A DNA stretch of 35,916 bases from NCBI GenBank assembly GCA_002771215.1, contig PCRM01000017.1:1-35916 (forward strand), written 5' to 3'. How positions within the stretch are numbered: position 1 is the first letter of the stretch; every line of letters begins with the position of its first letter. The notes beneath the pieces were generated by a model. That model was not told where the DNA came from. It did no database searches and saw nothing but the letters and a program-made list of their open reading frames with translations. The position numbers and the translations under genes were made by a program. Origin of the DNA: Candidatus Nealsonbacteria bacterium CG23_combo_of_CG06-09_8_20_14_all_40_13 (lineage in GTDB: Bacteria > Patescibacteriota > UBA1384 > UBA12157_A > GCA-002773005). Shown piece by piece: positions 16,325 through 26,426 of the stretch.

Positions 16325-17332
16325 GTGTCTTTTGTAACAGCGACTTTTAATAGTGGTTGGTGTATTAAAGAATCATTAAAATCTATTTTGGAGCAAGATT
16401 ACCCTAAAGATAAAATCGAAATTATTTGGGTTGATGGTGGTTCGACAGATAACACTTTAGAGTTAGCAAAAAAATATAAAGTTAGAGTGGTTAAAAACAA
16501 ATTCATTCTTGGTGATCCAGGATATGCCATAGGAGGTGAGAAAGCAAAAAGCGATTTTGTGGTGTTTATGGGCCATGACAATCAGTTAGTCCAAAATAAT
16601 TGGATTAGATTAATGTTAAAGCCATTTATTGAGGACAAAAATATTGCCGCCGCCTTTCCCCATTTAGATAACAAAGATAGTGATAATTGGTTAACAAGAT
16701 ATGTAAATCGTTTTACAGATCCCGGCAATCATTTTGTATATGGCTATGCGAATAATCCGTTGACATTTGAAAAGGTTTACAAGGCAATTAAAAAAACTAA
16801 AGACTGGGTTGTTTTTGATTTTATTTTAAAAAATCACCCAATACTTGAGTTTGAACAGGGATTCATGCTTAAGAAGTCGGCGTATCGTCGAGATAAAAAT
16901 ACTTGGTATTGTGGTATTCTAGCAGTTTTAGATATGATAAAAAAAAGAAAGCAAATTGCCTATGTGCCCTTAGCCAGTAATTATCACGCTACTTTGAATA
17001 AGAGCATAAGACAGTTTATTAAAAAGCATCGATGGGCTATTGATTATAACTTGGATTCAAGGGAAACTTTTGGGATGTATAAGCAGAAATTCGGATTAAA
17101 AGCAAGAAGACAATATATCTCTTCGGGACGGCGTCTTAGACAGTTGATTTATCCTTTTTATGGAATAAGTTTTATAATTCCATGTTTTAGGGCGATATAT
17201 TTCTATGTAAAAGATGGAGAAAAGGAATGGTTTTATCATCCCTTTATTACGTTTATTTCCGCTTTTATTATCTGGCAAGAAGTAATTAGAATTATAATCT
17301 TACGAAGAAACCCGATTATAGATAGATATTAA
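16325..17332 (+). CDS. GT2 family glycosyltransferase
   Basis: SFVTATFNSGWCIKESLKSILEQDYPKDKIEIIWVDGGSTDNTLE; start uncertain (GTG in track). Confidence 0.88.
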   Translation: MSFVTATFNSGWCIKESLKSILEQDYPKDKIEIIWVDGGSTDNTLELAKKYKVRVVKNKFILGDPGYAIGGEKAKSDFVVFMGHDNQLVQNNWIRLMLKPFIEDKNIAAAFPHLDNKDSDNWLTRYVNRFTDPGNHFVYGYANNPLTFEKVYKAIKKTKDWVVFDFILKNHPILEFEQGFMLKKSAYRRDKNTWYCGILAVLDMIKKRKQIAYVPLASNYHATLNKSIRQFIKKHRWAIDYNLDSRETFGMYKQKFGLKARRQYISSGRRLRQLIYPFYGISFIIPCFRAIYFYVKDGEKEWFYHPFITFISAFIIWQEVIRIIILRRNPIIDRY

Positions 17333-17404
17333 AAAAATCAAAGATAACAGATCAAAAAGCCTCTATTGAAAAGTAATTTTTGATTAAAGTTGAAATAAAT
17401 ATAT

Positions 17405-18184
17405 ATGCTTAGAAAGATAATTTTAGCAGTTAAATCCATAAAGAATTTGCATATACTTATCTTAGATTTCTTGGGATTCTTTAAAAGGGATGCTATTTAC
17501 AAATTAAGAAATGGAATTCATATCGTAGCTAGGGGTGGGTCTACAGATTATGCTGAAATTATAATTATTAATGCGGACTCTGAATATCCTAGCAGATTTT
17601 TCCCTAGAAATATTAGACCAGTGATATTGGATATAGGCGCTCACATAGGAGTATTTTCTTTGTTAATTACTAAAAAATTATCTTGTAAAAACCCAAGTAT
17701 TTTTGCAATTGAACCCGGGTCTAGTAATTATTCTTATTTAGAAAAAAATGTAAGATTGAATAATTTTCGGTGTATAAAGTCATTTAAACTGGCAATGACT
17801 GGAAAAACTGGTAAGGGATTTTTGTTTTTAAATGGCAACAAATATGATGGTTGCTTTGTTGGTATGAGAAAAAATGATTTATTGGCTTGTGAAAAAATTT
17901 CAACGATTTCCCTGGAAGATTTTTGTAAAGCGCATAATATTTCAATTGTTGATTTAATGAAAATGGACATAGAGGGTAGCGAATATGATGTTTTTGAATC
18001 TTCCATTAATTTTATCAAGAAACACGTAAGATCCATTTTTGTTGAGCTACATAATATAGATAAAAATAGAAATTATCTTACTTTCAAAAATTATATTGTT
18101 AAACATGGTTTTTCTATTGACGTTGAGATTATGAATAGAACATTATTTCTAAGAAACAATAAACTAAAAAATGAAAAAATTTAA
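17405..18184 (+). CDS. FkbM family methyltransferase
   Basis: VILDIGAHIGVFSLLITKKL, IFAIEPGSSNYSYLEKNV, DLMKMDIEGSEYDVF. Confidence 0.9.
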   Translation: MLRKIILAVKSIKNLHILILDFLGFFKRDAIYKLRNGIHIVARGGSTDYAEIIIINADSEYPSRFFPRNIRPVILDIGAHIGVFSLLITKKLSCKNPSIFAIEPGSSNYSYLEKNVRLNNFRCIKSFKLAMTGKTGKGFLFLNGNKYDGCFVGMRKNDLLACEKISTISLEDFCKAHNISIVDLMKMDIEGSEYDVFESSINFIKKHVRSIFVELHNIDKNRNYLTFKNYIVKHGFSIDVEIMNRTLFLRNNKLKNEKI

Positions 18185-18845
18185 CAGCAGTATTAAAGAG
18201 AGACTTACGGGTAGACATAAATATAGTTTTAAATTTTGTGGTGATGTTAAAGGCAAAGAAATTCTTGATGTCGGTAGCTCTTACGGATGGTTTGAGAAAT
18301 TTACAATTAGGGCTGGGTGCAAGTCGGTAGTGGGGATAGAACCAGAAGAGAAGCTTTTTTATGAAGCTCAAAAAGAAGTTCCGGGGGCAATGTTTAAGAA
18401 AGGTTCTGCCTTATATATTCCTGCCAAAGATCAATCTTTTGATTTGGTGGTTATGTTCGATGTTATCGAACATATACCGAAAGGAACAGAAATGATTGCC
18501 CTTAAAGAAATTAAAAGGGTTTTAAAACCACGTGGAACCTTGGTCATGTCGACAGATTTTAGTTTTTGGTTGGCAAAAATAATGGATCCGGCTTGGTATT
18601 TTGGCCATCGACATTATAATGAGAAACAGTTAAATAGAATGTTAAAAAAAGTAGGTTTTAAAATTGAGAAGATTGAAAAAAGAGGAGGTTTTTTTGAAAT
18701 GATAAGTGCGATTCTTTTATATATTTTTAAATGGATTTTTAGAAGAGAGGTCCCTTTTAAAAAATTTTTAGAACAGAAAAGGGATGAGGAATATCTTATA
18801 AAAAAAGATGGATTTATGACAATTTTTGTTAAGGCTATTTGCTGA
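18171..18845 (+). CDS. class I SAM-dependent methyltransferase
   Basis: KGKEILDVGSSYGWFEKF, FDLVVMFDVIEHIPKG. Confidence 0.88.
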   Translation: MKKFNSSIKERLTGRHKYSFKFCGDVKGKEILDVGSSYGWFEKFTIRAGCKSVVGIEPEEKLFYEAQKEVPGAMFKKGSALYIPAKDQSFDLVVMFDVIEHIPKGTEMIALKEIKRVLKPRGTLVMSTDFSFWLAKIMDPAWYFGHRHYNEKQLNRMLKKVGFKIEKIEKRGGFFEMISAILLYIFKWIFRREVPFKKFLEQKRDEEYLIKKDGFMTIFVKAIC

Positions 18846-19551
18846 TTTTTTTTACTAAAAATATATAGTTTCTAGAGATTAATCCAACTGGCAATATTTT
18901 ATTTAATCCTCGATCAACTGAAGCAATAATTTTAAGTAATAATTTATAGTTAATTATTTTATAAATAAAGAATGGGAAAACTGCTCCTTTTTGAATTTTA
19001 ATAATTTCCAAATTATTTTTTTTCAGTTGTTTTATAAATCCAGGGATAAAAAATAAAAAATAATTAGCCCATGGTAATCCTAATAAGTGAATTGAGAATA
19101 AATTGGGAATCTCAATAATGGCATAACCACTTTTTTTTAAAGTTCTTGAGATTTCGGAAATAACAAAAGGCCATTTCTTCATGTATTTTAATACTCTAAT
19201 ACAAAGTACTAAATCAAAAAGTTTATCCTTAGAAGGAAGTCCTTCTTCGGCGTTATGTGGCTTAAGATTTAATTTTTCGTTTTTAAGGTTTTTTTTAGCT
19301 TCTTGTAACATCTTTTCAGAAATATCCACTCCGTAAAGGCTTATATTTCTATCCTTGAAAAGAAGCAAATTTCTTCCTGCGCCGAAACCGATTTCAAGCA
19401 GATTACTAAATTTCAAGTCTTTTGTCGCTTCTTTAATAAAATCTATTTCAATATGATTAAGATAATTTAACCCTCTACTACCATAGAAGGCTTTTTGATT
19501 GTAGGTATTAGAAAAGTCGTTAAAGAATTTTCTTATGCGGTTTTTCTTCAT
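18835..19551 (-). CDS. class I SAM-dependent methyltransferase
   Basis: NLLEIGFGAGRNLLLF, LYGVDISEKMLQEAKK, FDLVLCIRVLKYM. Confidence 0.88.
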   Translation of the reverse strand: MKKNRIRKFFNDFSNTYNQKAFYGSRGLNYLNHIEIDFIKEATKDLKFSNLLEIGFGAGRNLLLFKDRNISLYGVDISEKMLQEAKKNLKNEKLNLKPHNAEEGLPSKDKLFDLVLCIRVLKYMKKWPFVISEISRTLKKSGYAIIEIPNLFSIHLLGLPWANYFLFFIPGFIKQLKKNNLEIIKIQKGAVFPFFIYKIINYKLLLKIIASVDRGLNKILPVGLISRNYIFLVKKISK

Positions 19552-19562
19552 ATAATATTTTT

Positions 19563-20720
19563 TTAAAAAAGTAATGTCTTAACTTTATCATAATATTTTT
19601 CCCAAGTCATCTTCGCAACAGTATTCTTATTAGTTTTTATTACTAAGTTTCTTAATCCTATATTGGACAGAAGATTTCTAGCTTTTTTGACAGTGTTTTT
19701 AATATCACCAGGCTTAACTAGGCAATAAGAAGCTATATTTTTGGGGAAAAGTTCACTAATTGCGCCAATATTAGTGGTAATAACCGGAATTCCTGCAGCC
19801 ATGATTTCTAATAGCGCTAATGGATATTCTGGTATTTCTCCTGAAAAACGATAGAGAAAAAATGCTAAATCTGAATCACAGATGTTTTTTCCCGGATTAT
19901 CAATATATTTTTTTATTAGAAAAGTATTTTCTTTAACTTTAGGGAATTGTGATAAGATTTTTTTTAAAAATTTAACGTTTGTTTCAGGAGTAATAATTAG
20001 TTTAGTTTTAATTTTTAAACCTTCTTCTAATAGCGAATCTATTGAAATTAACATATCATCAATGCCTCTTACGCTATAAATATGACCAAAATATAATAAA
20101 AGTTTTTCCATTGACGGGTGTTTTATTTTAAAATCCAAAAGCTCTTGTTGGACGCCAAATTGGATTTGTTCTACTTTAGCTTTAGGAGCCAAAGATATGA
20201 TTTTGTTCTTTAATCTTTGGCTTTGGACAATAATTTTTGTAATATTTCCATTTTGTAAAAATTTTGAGAAAAATAGTTCAACTGGTTTGCCCAAAACCGA
20301 AGGGTGAAGGATACAGTTTGATGGTTGAAGGAAAAGATCATAGAGTCTTATAAATTTCAAATCCTTAACTGAGATTCCTCCGTTGATAAGATTTAAAATT
20401 ATTTTATTGGGATACGTTCTAGCTCTCCAGCTAAAAATACATCCGCCGGAAAGGCTTCCAAGGAAATAAATAATGCCTTGGTTATTTTTTTCTTTTATGA
20501 ATGAAAGGGTATTATCAAAAAAGGATAGATATGAACCGGGGAGATAAATAAAGTTAATTTTTTTATTAAATTTTTTAATTTCTTTTTTTGTTCCATTACT
20601 TACGATGTTTATATTAATTTCTTCTTGTGCTCTTTGGGCAATTTCCCAAGCTATTTTGGGAAGGGCAGACAGTTTATTTAAATCAAATTTTTCTCTAAGG
20701 ATGATATTTAAAATTTTCAT
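19563..20720 (-). CDS. GT4-type glycosyltransferase
   Basis: LLYFGHIYSVRGIDDMLISI, EYPLALLEIMAAGIPVITTNIGAISEL. Confidence 0.85.
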   Translation of the reverse strand: MKILNIILREKFDLNKLSALPKIAWEIAQRAQEEININIVSNGTKKEIKKFNKKINFIYLPGSYLSFFDNTLSFIKEKNNQGIIYFLGSLSGGCIFSWRARTYPNKIILNLINGGISVKDLKFIRLYDLFLQPSNCILHPSVLGKPVELFFSKFLQNGNITKIIVQSQRLKNKIISLAPKAKVEQIQFGVQQELLDFKIKHPSMEKLLLYFGHIYSVRGIDDMLISIDSLLEEGLKIKTKLIITPETNVKFLKKILSQFPKVKENTFLIKKYIDNPGKNICDSDLAFFLYRFSGEIPEYPLALLEIMAAGIPVITTNIGAISELFPKNIASYCLVKPGDIKNTVKKARNLLSNIGLRNLVIKTNKNTVAKMTWEKYYDKVKTLLF

Positions 20721-20727
20721 TTTTTGT

Positions 20728-20733
20728 TATAAT
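20728..20733 (+). promoter_or_regulatory. -10 element TATAAT six nt upstream of ATG 20740
   Basis: TTTTTGTTATAATACAATAATG. Confidence 0.4.
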
Positions 20734-20739
20734 ACAATA

Positions 20740-21933
20740 ATGAATTGTCGGTTAAAGATATTATACACAAATCTTGGGGATACAACTATTTACGCTTATG
20801 ATAAACCTGCGGGTAGAATTTTAGGATGGGCAAGAGGAAATAATGATGTTTTTATACTTGCTCCTCAATTAGACTTGGAAATAATAAAAAAAGAAATATT
20901 GGATAAAGAAAAATCAAAAGTGCAAGCTATTTTTCTCCCTTTTACCAAAAAGGAAACTAGCTCTAATTTTGGAATAATTATTTCTTATTTGATTAGGATA
21001 TTAATTTCTCCTTTCATTTTAGTTAAAAGATTACCAGTTTTTGACTTTGCGTTTTCTAATTCTCCCTTTTTAGTAGATATCATACCAATTTTGTGGTTAA
21101 AAATTTTTGGTAAGTGTAAACATTGGGTTTTAATGATGGATAGCGTTGTTCCACCTCCGAAAGAACGAAGTGGTAATTCAATTGTGAATATACTTACTTA
21201 CGTAGAATCACTTTTGGTTGGTAGGATTGCCAACATTTTTGCAGATAAGGTTTTCACCGTTAATCCAGAGCTAAAGAAGGAAATGATTAATAGGGGAATA
21301 AAAGAAAGCAAAATAATTCTTACTCAAAATGGTCTTATCGTGAAAAATATTTTAGCGGTTAAAAAGCCAAAAAATATAGAATACGAAGCCGTTTATATGG
21401 GAAGAATTAGTATAAATAAGGGCGTTTTAGATCTTATTAAAATATGGAAAAAATTAGTTAAAAAAATGCCAAAAGCAAAATTAGCAATAATGGGCATGGG
21501 ATTAGATGATGTTGTTATAAAATTTAAAAGGGAAATAGAAAAAAACGGCTTGGGAAAGAATATTGAATATTTGGGGTTCACGCCTAGCGATAAAAAATAT
21601 AAGGTTTTAAAAAATAGTAAAGTTTTTTTATACCTATCTAAAGTAAATGCTGATGAGAGTTGGGGGATAAGCTTAATGGAAGCCTTGGCTTGTGGATTAC
21701 CGGCAATTAGCTATAATTTACCAATTTATGAATATATTTATAAAACTGAAGGTCTTATTAGAATTAAATGTAATGATATAGATTCTGTGACTGAAAAACT
21801 AGTCTATTTGCTTGAAAATCAGAAAGTCCGACTGGCTCTTTCTCAAAAATGTATAAACTTTGCTAAAAACTTTGATTGGTTTAAAATAGCGGAAGTAGAT
21901 TTGGAAAAGATTAGAAAGAGCGTTTCATTATAA
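20740..21933 (+). CDS. GT4-type glycosyltransferase
   Basis: AVYMGRISINKGVLDLIKIW, LMEALACGLPAISYNLPIYEY. Start set at in-frame ATG 20740 rather than track start 20605, which overlaps the divergent gene. Confidence 0.87.
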   Translation: MNCRLKILYTNLGDTTIYAYDKPAGRILGWARGNNDVFILAPQLDLEIIKKEILDKEKSKVQAIFLPFTKKETSSNFGIIISYLIRILISPFILVKRLPVFDFAFSNSPFLVDIIPILWLKIFGKCKHWVLMMDSVVPPPKERSGNSIVNILTYVESLLVGRIANIFADKVFTVNPELKKEMINRGIKESKIILTQNGLIVKNILAVKKPKNIEYEAVYMGRISINKGVLDLIKIWKKLVKKMPKAKLAIMGMGLDDVVIKFKREIEKNGLGKNIEYLGFTPSDKKYKVLKNSKVFLYLSKVNADESWGISLMEALACGLPAISYNLPIYEYIYKTEGLIRIKCNDIDSVTEKLVYLLENQKVRLALSQKCINFAKNFDWFKIAEVDLEKIRKSVSL

Positions 21934-21997
21934 GATATTTAAAAATCTTTTACTCAATAGCTATATTTTATATATTTATTGTTTAAAAATTAACTCA

Positions 21998-22810
21998 ATG
22001 AATGATTATTTTTTGTCGAAATTAACTTGTCCTTATTGCCATAACGATTTGCGGCTTCAAAAGAAAAAAGATTTGGAGTATTTTTATTGCAATAAATGCT
22101 TGCGTAAATATGATTTTACGAATGGCATTCCAAATTTTTTACCCGATGATATTCGTTTAAGAAAAGATATTGAATCAAAAAAAATATTTGGAGTAAAATG
22201 GGTTCCAGGCTATCGTGGTTGGAAGCCAAATTTAGCAGCAAAAATAATCTCATTTAGTTTTAGTCATGAGAGTGGAAGAATTGAGGAGAAAATAGGCACT
22301 AAGTCAATAGTGTTAGATGTTGGTTGTGGAGATGATGCTAGGGGAGACGTAAATGTAGACGTATATATTCCAAAGCCACTACCGCCAAATTTTTTATTAG
22401 CGTCAGCAGAATTATTGCCTTTTAAAGATAATACGTTTGATATTGTCAGAAGTGCTTATGTAATAGAACATAATTTATTTCCTGTTAAAATGATTAAAGA
22501 ACATTTTAGAGTCTGTCGTAAAAAAGTGAAAATTTATACCGATAATTCAGATTGGTTAGGTGTTATTGTCTATAGGATTTTAAATACAGGATCAATATTT
22601 CACGATGAGCACTATTTCAAGTGGTCGAAGGAATACTTTTTTAATCTACTTAACAGACTTGGGTTAGAAGGTAGAGTCGCATTATTCAATTCAAGTCCGT
22701 CTTTTTTTGTTAAATTTCTTTCATTTTTTGGAAAATTACCACGAATAGGCCCTTTTTTCTATCGAGATTTATATATTGAAATAGTCAAAAAACAAGAGAG
22801 AGTAGAATGA
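21998..22810 (+). CDS. SAM methyltransferase with N-terminal Trm112-like zinc ribbon
   Basis: LTCPYCHNDLRL...YFYCNKCLRKYDFTNGIPNFL, VLDVGCGDDARGDV, DIVRSAYVIEH. Confidence 0.87.
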   Translation: MNDYFLSKLTCPYCHNDLRLQKKKDLEYFYCNKCLRKYDFTNGIPNFLPDDIRLRKDIESKKIFGVKWVPGYRGWKPNLAAKIISFSFSHESGRIEEKIGTKSIVLDVGCGDDARGDVNVDVYIPKPLPPNFLLASAELLPFKDNTFDIVRSAYVIEHNLFPVKMIKEHFRVCRKKVKIYTDNSDWLGVIVYRILNTGSIFHDEHYFKWSKEYFFNLLNRLGLEGRVALFNSSPSFFVKFLSFFGKLPRIGPFFYRDLYIEIVKKQERVE

Positions 22811-25722
22811 GACTTAAAACAATACTTCAGTCATCAAAATCTAAGAAAATAATCTTCTTTTTGGTTTTTTTGATTTTGTCATTTATCTTTATTAGAGGAA
22901 TCATTTTCTCTAAGGGATTAGTAGTAGGAAGCGATTGGATGATGCCTCTCACTTTTCAGCAGATGGGGGAATATATAGAAAGACAATTCTATACCTGGAC
23001 ATATGATATGAATTTATTTGGGGTTAAAAATCCGTTCTTTGTTACATTGCCTTTTGTCTTCTTGGTAAAGATGTTTGTACTGTTCGGATTAAACGGAGAA
23101 ATACTCTCAAAAGCATTAATAATTATGATTTTTACTTTATCTGGCACATCAATGTTCTTACTTTTAAAATTTTTAGGGTTAAAAAACGTAAGTTCTGTGG
23201 TGGGAGGTTTCATCTTCATAACCATGCCTGTTTTTTTTAACTATACCATAATGGGCTGGTGTTTTGTTCTTCTGGCTGTAGGAACGATATTGCCAATAAC
23301 AGTGATTTGCTTCATAAAATCTGTTGAAGAAAAAAAAATATTCTATTCTGTAATATCTGGCTTGTTGTTCTCGGTTGCAATAATTCAAAGTCAATCTCTT
23401 GTTTGGTTTCCCATGGTTTTTTTAGCCCTATCTTTTTACCTAGTGAAGGATAAAGCAACTTTCTTGTCATATGCTAAATCAATCTTGATAGTCATTCTAA
23501 TCGCCTTGGCGCTACATAGTTCCTGGTGGCCAAATCTTATTTTAAATCACGACCCTGGCGTTATGAATTCTGATCTAGGTTTAGATTCTGTGAGCTTGGG
23601 GATGCGATCAAGGTTAAGCGTCATAAATATCTTAAGAGCTTGGGGGGGGTTGTTTAACTATCAATACGAAATTAGTTATCCTAAAAGCTTAATGCCAATA
23701 TCATTTTTAATTTCCCTGATGGCAATTGCGTCTTTGTTACTCCGTAAAGTGAACAAAAGAGATATTAGAATTCCACTAGTTGTCATACTCTTCTATATGG
23801 TTATTTTGTTCTTTATTGATCCAAGATTTATGGCAAAAATGCCATTTTCCAATTTGATTAGGGACATTGGCCGATTCACGATTCTTACGTCTTTCTCTTA
23901 TACAATTTTGGCTAGTTTTTTTCTGAGTTATTTGCTTGAGTCGGTGAATAAAAAGAAAAAATTTTTTGCTTTTTTCTTGTTGTTTTTAATTTTTTTAAAC
24001 TCTTTTTCATTTTTTTCTGGCAAGTTATACGGTGAGGCACAGAATAATTATGACGTAAGACTAAGAACTTACAGATTCTCAGAGGACTATTATTTTGCCG
24101 AAAACTATTTAAACAAAATAAAAAGGGATGTTAAATCTTATTATCCGCCCAGCGGGACGAACATAGGTATTAAAAACCAACCAAAGCTTGATGTGGATTT
24201 TAAAGAAATAAAAGACCCTTTTAGGGGTTACTCACCTATTCCTGGTGGTATTTATATGTACTACTCTAGCATGGGTAAACCACCAGAAATTAGTTTTTTA
24301 TTAGATTCTTTATTTAATGAGAATCATTCTGCAAAATACCTGCTGTTAATGGGGATGATGAATATCGAAGACATAATAATTAGGAATGATATCAATTATC
24401 CTGACGCACAAATGCCAAGCATTGCATACCTCTTGTCTAATACTGAAAGCAAAAATTTGTTAAATTTTGGCAAAGTCCAAATTATTAAGAATAAATACTT
24501 TCTTCCCCACTTTTATATCCCTCAAAATATAATTTATTCGAATGAGGATACTGGGAGCTTGGTGGATATTGTAGATTCCGGAGATAGGAATATTAGGTCT
24601 GCAATTTTTCTTACGGACAATACTGAAAAAAATGTGGAGGATTTGGATAAAGCGCGGATAATACAGACGGCGGATGAAATTTTTGTAAAATGGGAACTGG
24701 AAAATGCAATTAATGAAGAAAAGTTGAGGACGTCATCTCCTGGAGAGTTAAACATTAAGCATGATTTTTCTAAATTAGTTTATAAAATAGAAATTCCAAA
24801 AGATGGCGAATATGAGATTTTTATAAGTGAGAATGGAGAAAAGAAGAATTTAGGGAAAAAATATTTTGAAAAAGGAAACCAAGAATTGGTTTTACCAATT
24901 AAAGGGATTAGTGAAAATTTAATTGATAAGAATTTGCAGATAAAAGATTATATATCGGATTCTATTTATAAAGTCCGTTTTGATTATCAAACCCTCAACA
25001 ATGCCAATTTTTTTATTAAAGAAAATAATAATAAAGGAATTGCTCAAACAAATTTATCTTCCACCGGCGAAAAATTCGAACACTTTGAAATGTATTTTAA
25101 ATCTTCCTCAGGGGCAACAAATGCTGCCATTCATTTATCAGCTCCCAAAGACAATAATCCTGATATAAAATACAAAAATGTTCAAATTCAACGTATTTTA
25201 CAACCGTCTTTAATTTTAGAGAGCATTAAGCCTCAAGCTTCAATTTCCAAACCTCAAACACCTAAAATCACTTTTGTTAAAATTAATCCAACGAAATATA
25301 AAGTCAAAGTTGAGGGAGCAAAGGAGCCTTATAATTTGGTTTTTTCCGAGAGTTTCCATCAAGGATGGAAAGCCTATGTTAGCGATCAACAGTCAGCGAT
25401 TAGCAATCAGCAATATGGGGAAGTGGTGGCGAGCTATTTTGATGGGGAGATAAAGGAAGGAACCCATAAAAATATTTTCTTGGATAGAAATACTTTTGAA
25501 ACTGGGGGTAAAAAATCGATTCCTGAAGAAAGACATTTATTAGTTAATGGTTATGCTAATTCTTGGTATATTACCCCAGAAGATACTAATGGTAGACAAG
25601 ATTATGAAATAATTATTGAATTTGGGCCGCAAAGGTCGTTTTATATCGGGCTATTTATATCAGGATTGACTTTGATGGGATGTTTAGGTTATTTAATTTT
25701 TACTTTTTTTAGGAAAAAATGA
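22807..25722 (+). CDS. large multi-TM membrane protein (GT-C-like architecture) with C-terminal beta domain and TM tail
   Basis: 971 aa; many TM helices in the N-terminal half, extracellular region, C-terminal IEFGPQRSFYIGLFISGLTLMGCLGYLIFTFFRKK. Confidence 0.75.
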   Translation: MRLKTILQSSKSKKIIFFLVFLILSFIFIRGIIFSKGLVVGSDWMMPLTFQQMGEYIERQFYTWTYDMNLFGVKNPFFVTLPFVFLVKMFVLFGLNGEILSKALIIMIFTLSGTSMFLLLKFLGLKNVSSVVGGFIFITMPVFFNYTIMGWCFVLLAVGTILPITVICFIKSVEEKKIFYSVISGLLFSVAIIQSQSLVWFPMVFLALSFYLVKDKATFLSYAKSILIVILIALALHSSWWPNLILNHDPGVMNSDLGLDSVSLGMRSRLSVINILRAWGGLFNYQYEISYPKSLMPISFLISLMAIASLLLRKVNKRDIRIPLVVILFYMVILFFIDPRFMAKMPFSNLIRDIGRFTILTSFSYTILASFFLSYLLESVNKKKKFFAFFLLFLIFLNSFSFFSGKLYGEAQNNYDVRLRTYRFSEDYYFAENYLNKIKRDVKSYYPPSGTNIGIKNQPKLDVDFKEIKDPFRGYSPIPGGIYMYYSSMGKPPEISFLLDSLFNENHSAKYLLLMGMMNIEDIIIRNDINYPDAQMPSIAYLLSNTESKNLLNFGKVQIIKNKYFLPHFYIPQNIIYSNEDTGSLVDIVDSGDRNIRSAIFLTDNTEKNVEDLDKARIIQTADEIFVKWELENAINEEKLRTSSPGELNIKHDFSKLVYKIEIPKDGEYEIFISENGEKKNLGKKYFEKGNQELVLPIKGISENLIDKNLQIKDYISDSIYKVRFDYQTLNNANFFIKENNNKGIAQTNLSSTGEKFEHFEMYFKSSSGATNAAIHLSAPKDNNPDIKYKNVQIQRILQPSLILESIKPQASISKPQTPKITFVKINPTKYKVKVEGAKEPYNLVFSESFHQGWKAYVSDQQSAISNQQYGEVVASYFDGEIKEGTHKNIFLDRNTFETGGKKSIPEERHLLVNGYANSWYITPEDTNGRQDYEIIIEFGPQRSFYIGLFISGLTLMGCLGYLIFTFFRKK
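25377..25418 (+). repeat. heptanucleotide tandem array NRTYARC inside the 971-aa gene
   Basis: TGTTAGC GATCAAC AGTCAGC GATTAGC AATCAGC AATATGG. Confidence 0.85.
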
Positions 25723-25748
25723 AAGAAAATTTCAAAATAAATTTTTAC

Positions 25749-25773
25749 CAATACTTTTTTTTAAAGAGTATTG
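25749..25773 (+). terminator. weak terminator-like hairpin CAATACT-N11-AGTATTG plus TTTT
   Basis: 7-bp stem between the 971-aa gene and the methyltransferase; AT-rich so uncertain. Confidence 0.3.
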
Positions 25774-25780
25774 TTTTAAA

Positions 25781-26422
25781 ATGCAAAAAATTATGACAAA
25801 AGATAAATGCTATGATTGGCGCCATTTAGTAGATACCTACCAAAGTATTATTAGTCCTAACAATGTAGTAGTTGAAATTGGCAGTTCTACCGCTCATAGA
25901 ACACTTGAGTTGTCGAGGCATTGTAGAAACTTGATTGGAATAGAAAAATTCCCAGAGAGAATTTCGCACAATCTTTCTTCAGGTAAAAATAATATTAGAA
26001 TCATAAATACTGATTGGTATAAATTAAGTAAGGTGGTCCCTTTGGGCTCTATTAATATTGTTGTTGCTTCTCATGTGATTGAGCATGTCAAGAACGATGT
26101 CAGATGTCTTAATGAAACTTTTAAGGTTTTAAAACGGGGGGGTTATTTGTTATTTAATACTCCAAATAGGAAAAGATTAACAAGGAGCGTTATCGAATTA
26201 TTTACAGGAGAAAGAAAGTTTCCTTATTGGGAACATATGAGGGAATATACTAGATTGGATCTTGAAAAACTTATAGCCAGCTCCAAATTTTCAGACAGTA
26301 AAGTCAAGATTACCGGCTTTGTATTAGGCATACATGGCATGGGTATTAAGATTTTTTTGAAGAAATTTCCTACTTTTTTAGATAAATTTTCAAACTTTTG
26401 GGAGGTATTAATACAAAAATAA
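25781..26422 (+). CDS. class I SAM-dependent methyltransferase
   Basis: NVVVEIGSSTAHRTLEL, INIVVASHVIEHVKND, LKRGGYLLFNTPN. Confidence 0.88.
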   Translation: MQKIMTKDKCYDWRHLVDTYQSIISPNNVVVEIGSSTAHRTLELSRHCRNLIGIEKFPERISHNLSSGKNNIRIINTDWYKLSKVVPLGSINIVVASHVIEHVKNDVRCLNETFKVLKRGGYLLFNTPNRKRLTRSVIELFTGERKFPYWEHMREYTRLDLEKLIASSKFSDSKVKITGFVLGIHGMGIKIFLKKFPTFLDKFSNFWEVLIQK

Positions 26423-26426
26423 AAAA

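Noticed and set aside
17337-17360. Possible extra heptad array (AATCAAA GATAACA GATCAAA)
   Set aside because: Only about three weakly matching units in AT-rich sequence; not distinguishable from chance.
20605-20739. N-terminal 45-aa extension of the GT4 ORF in the track
   Set aside because: Overlaps the divergent GT4 gene and a TATAAT; the in-frame ATG at 20740 is a better start.
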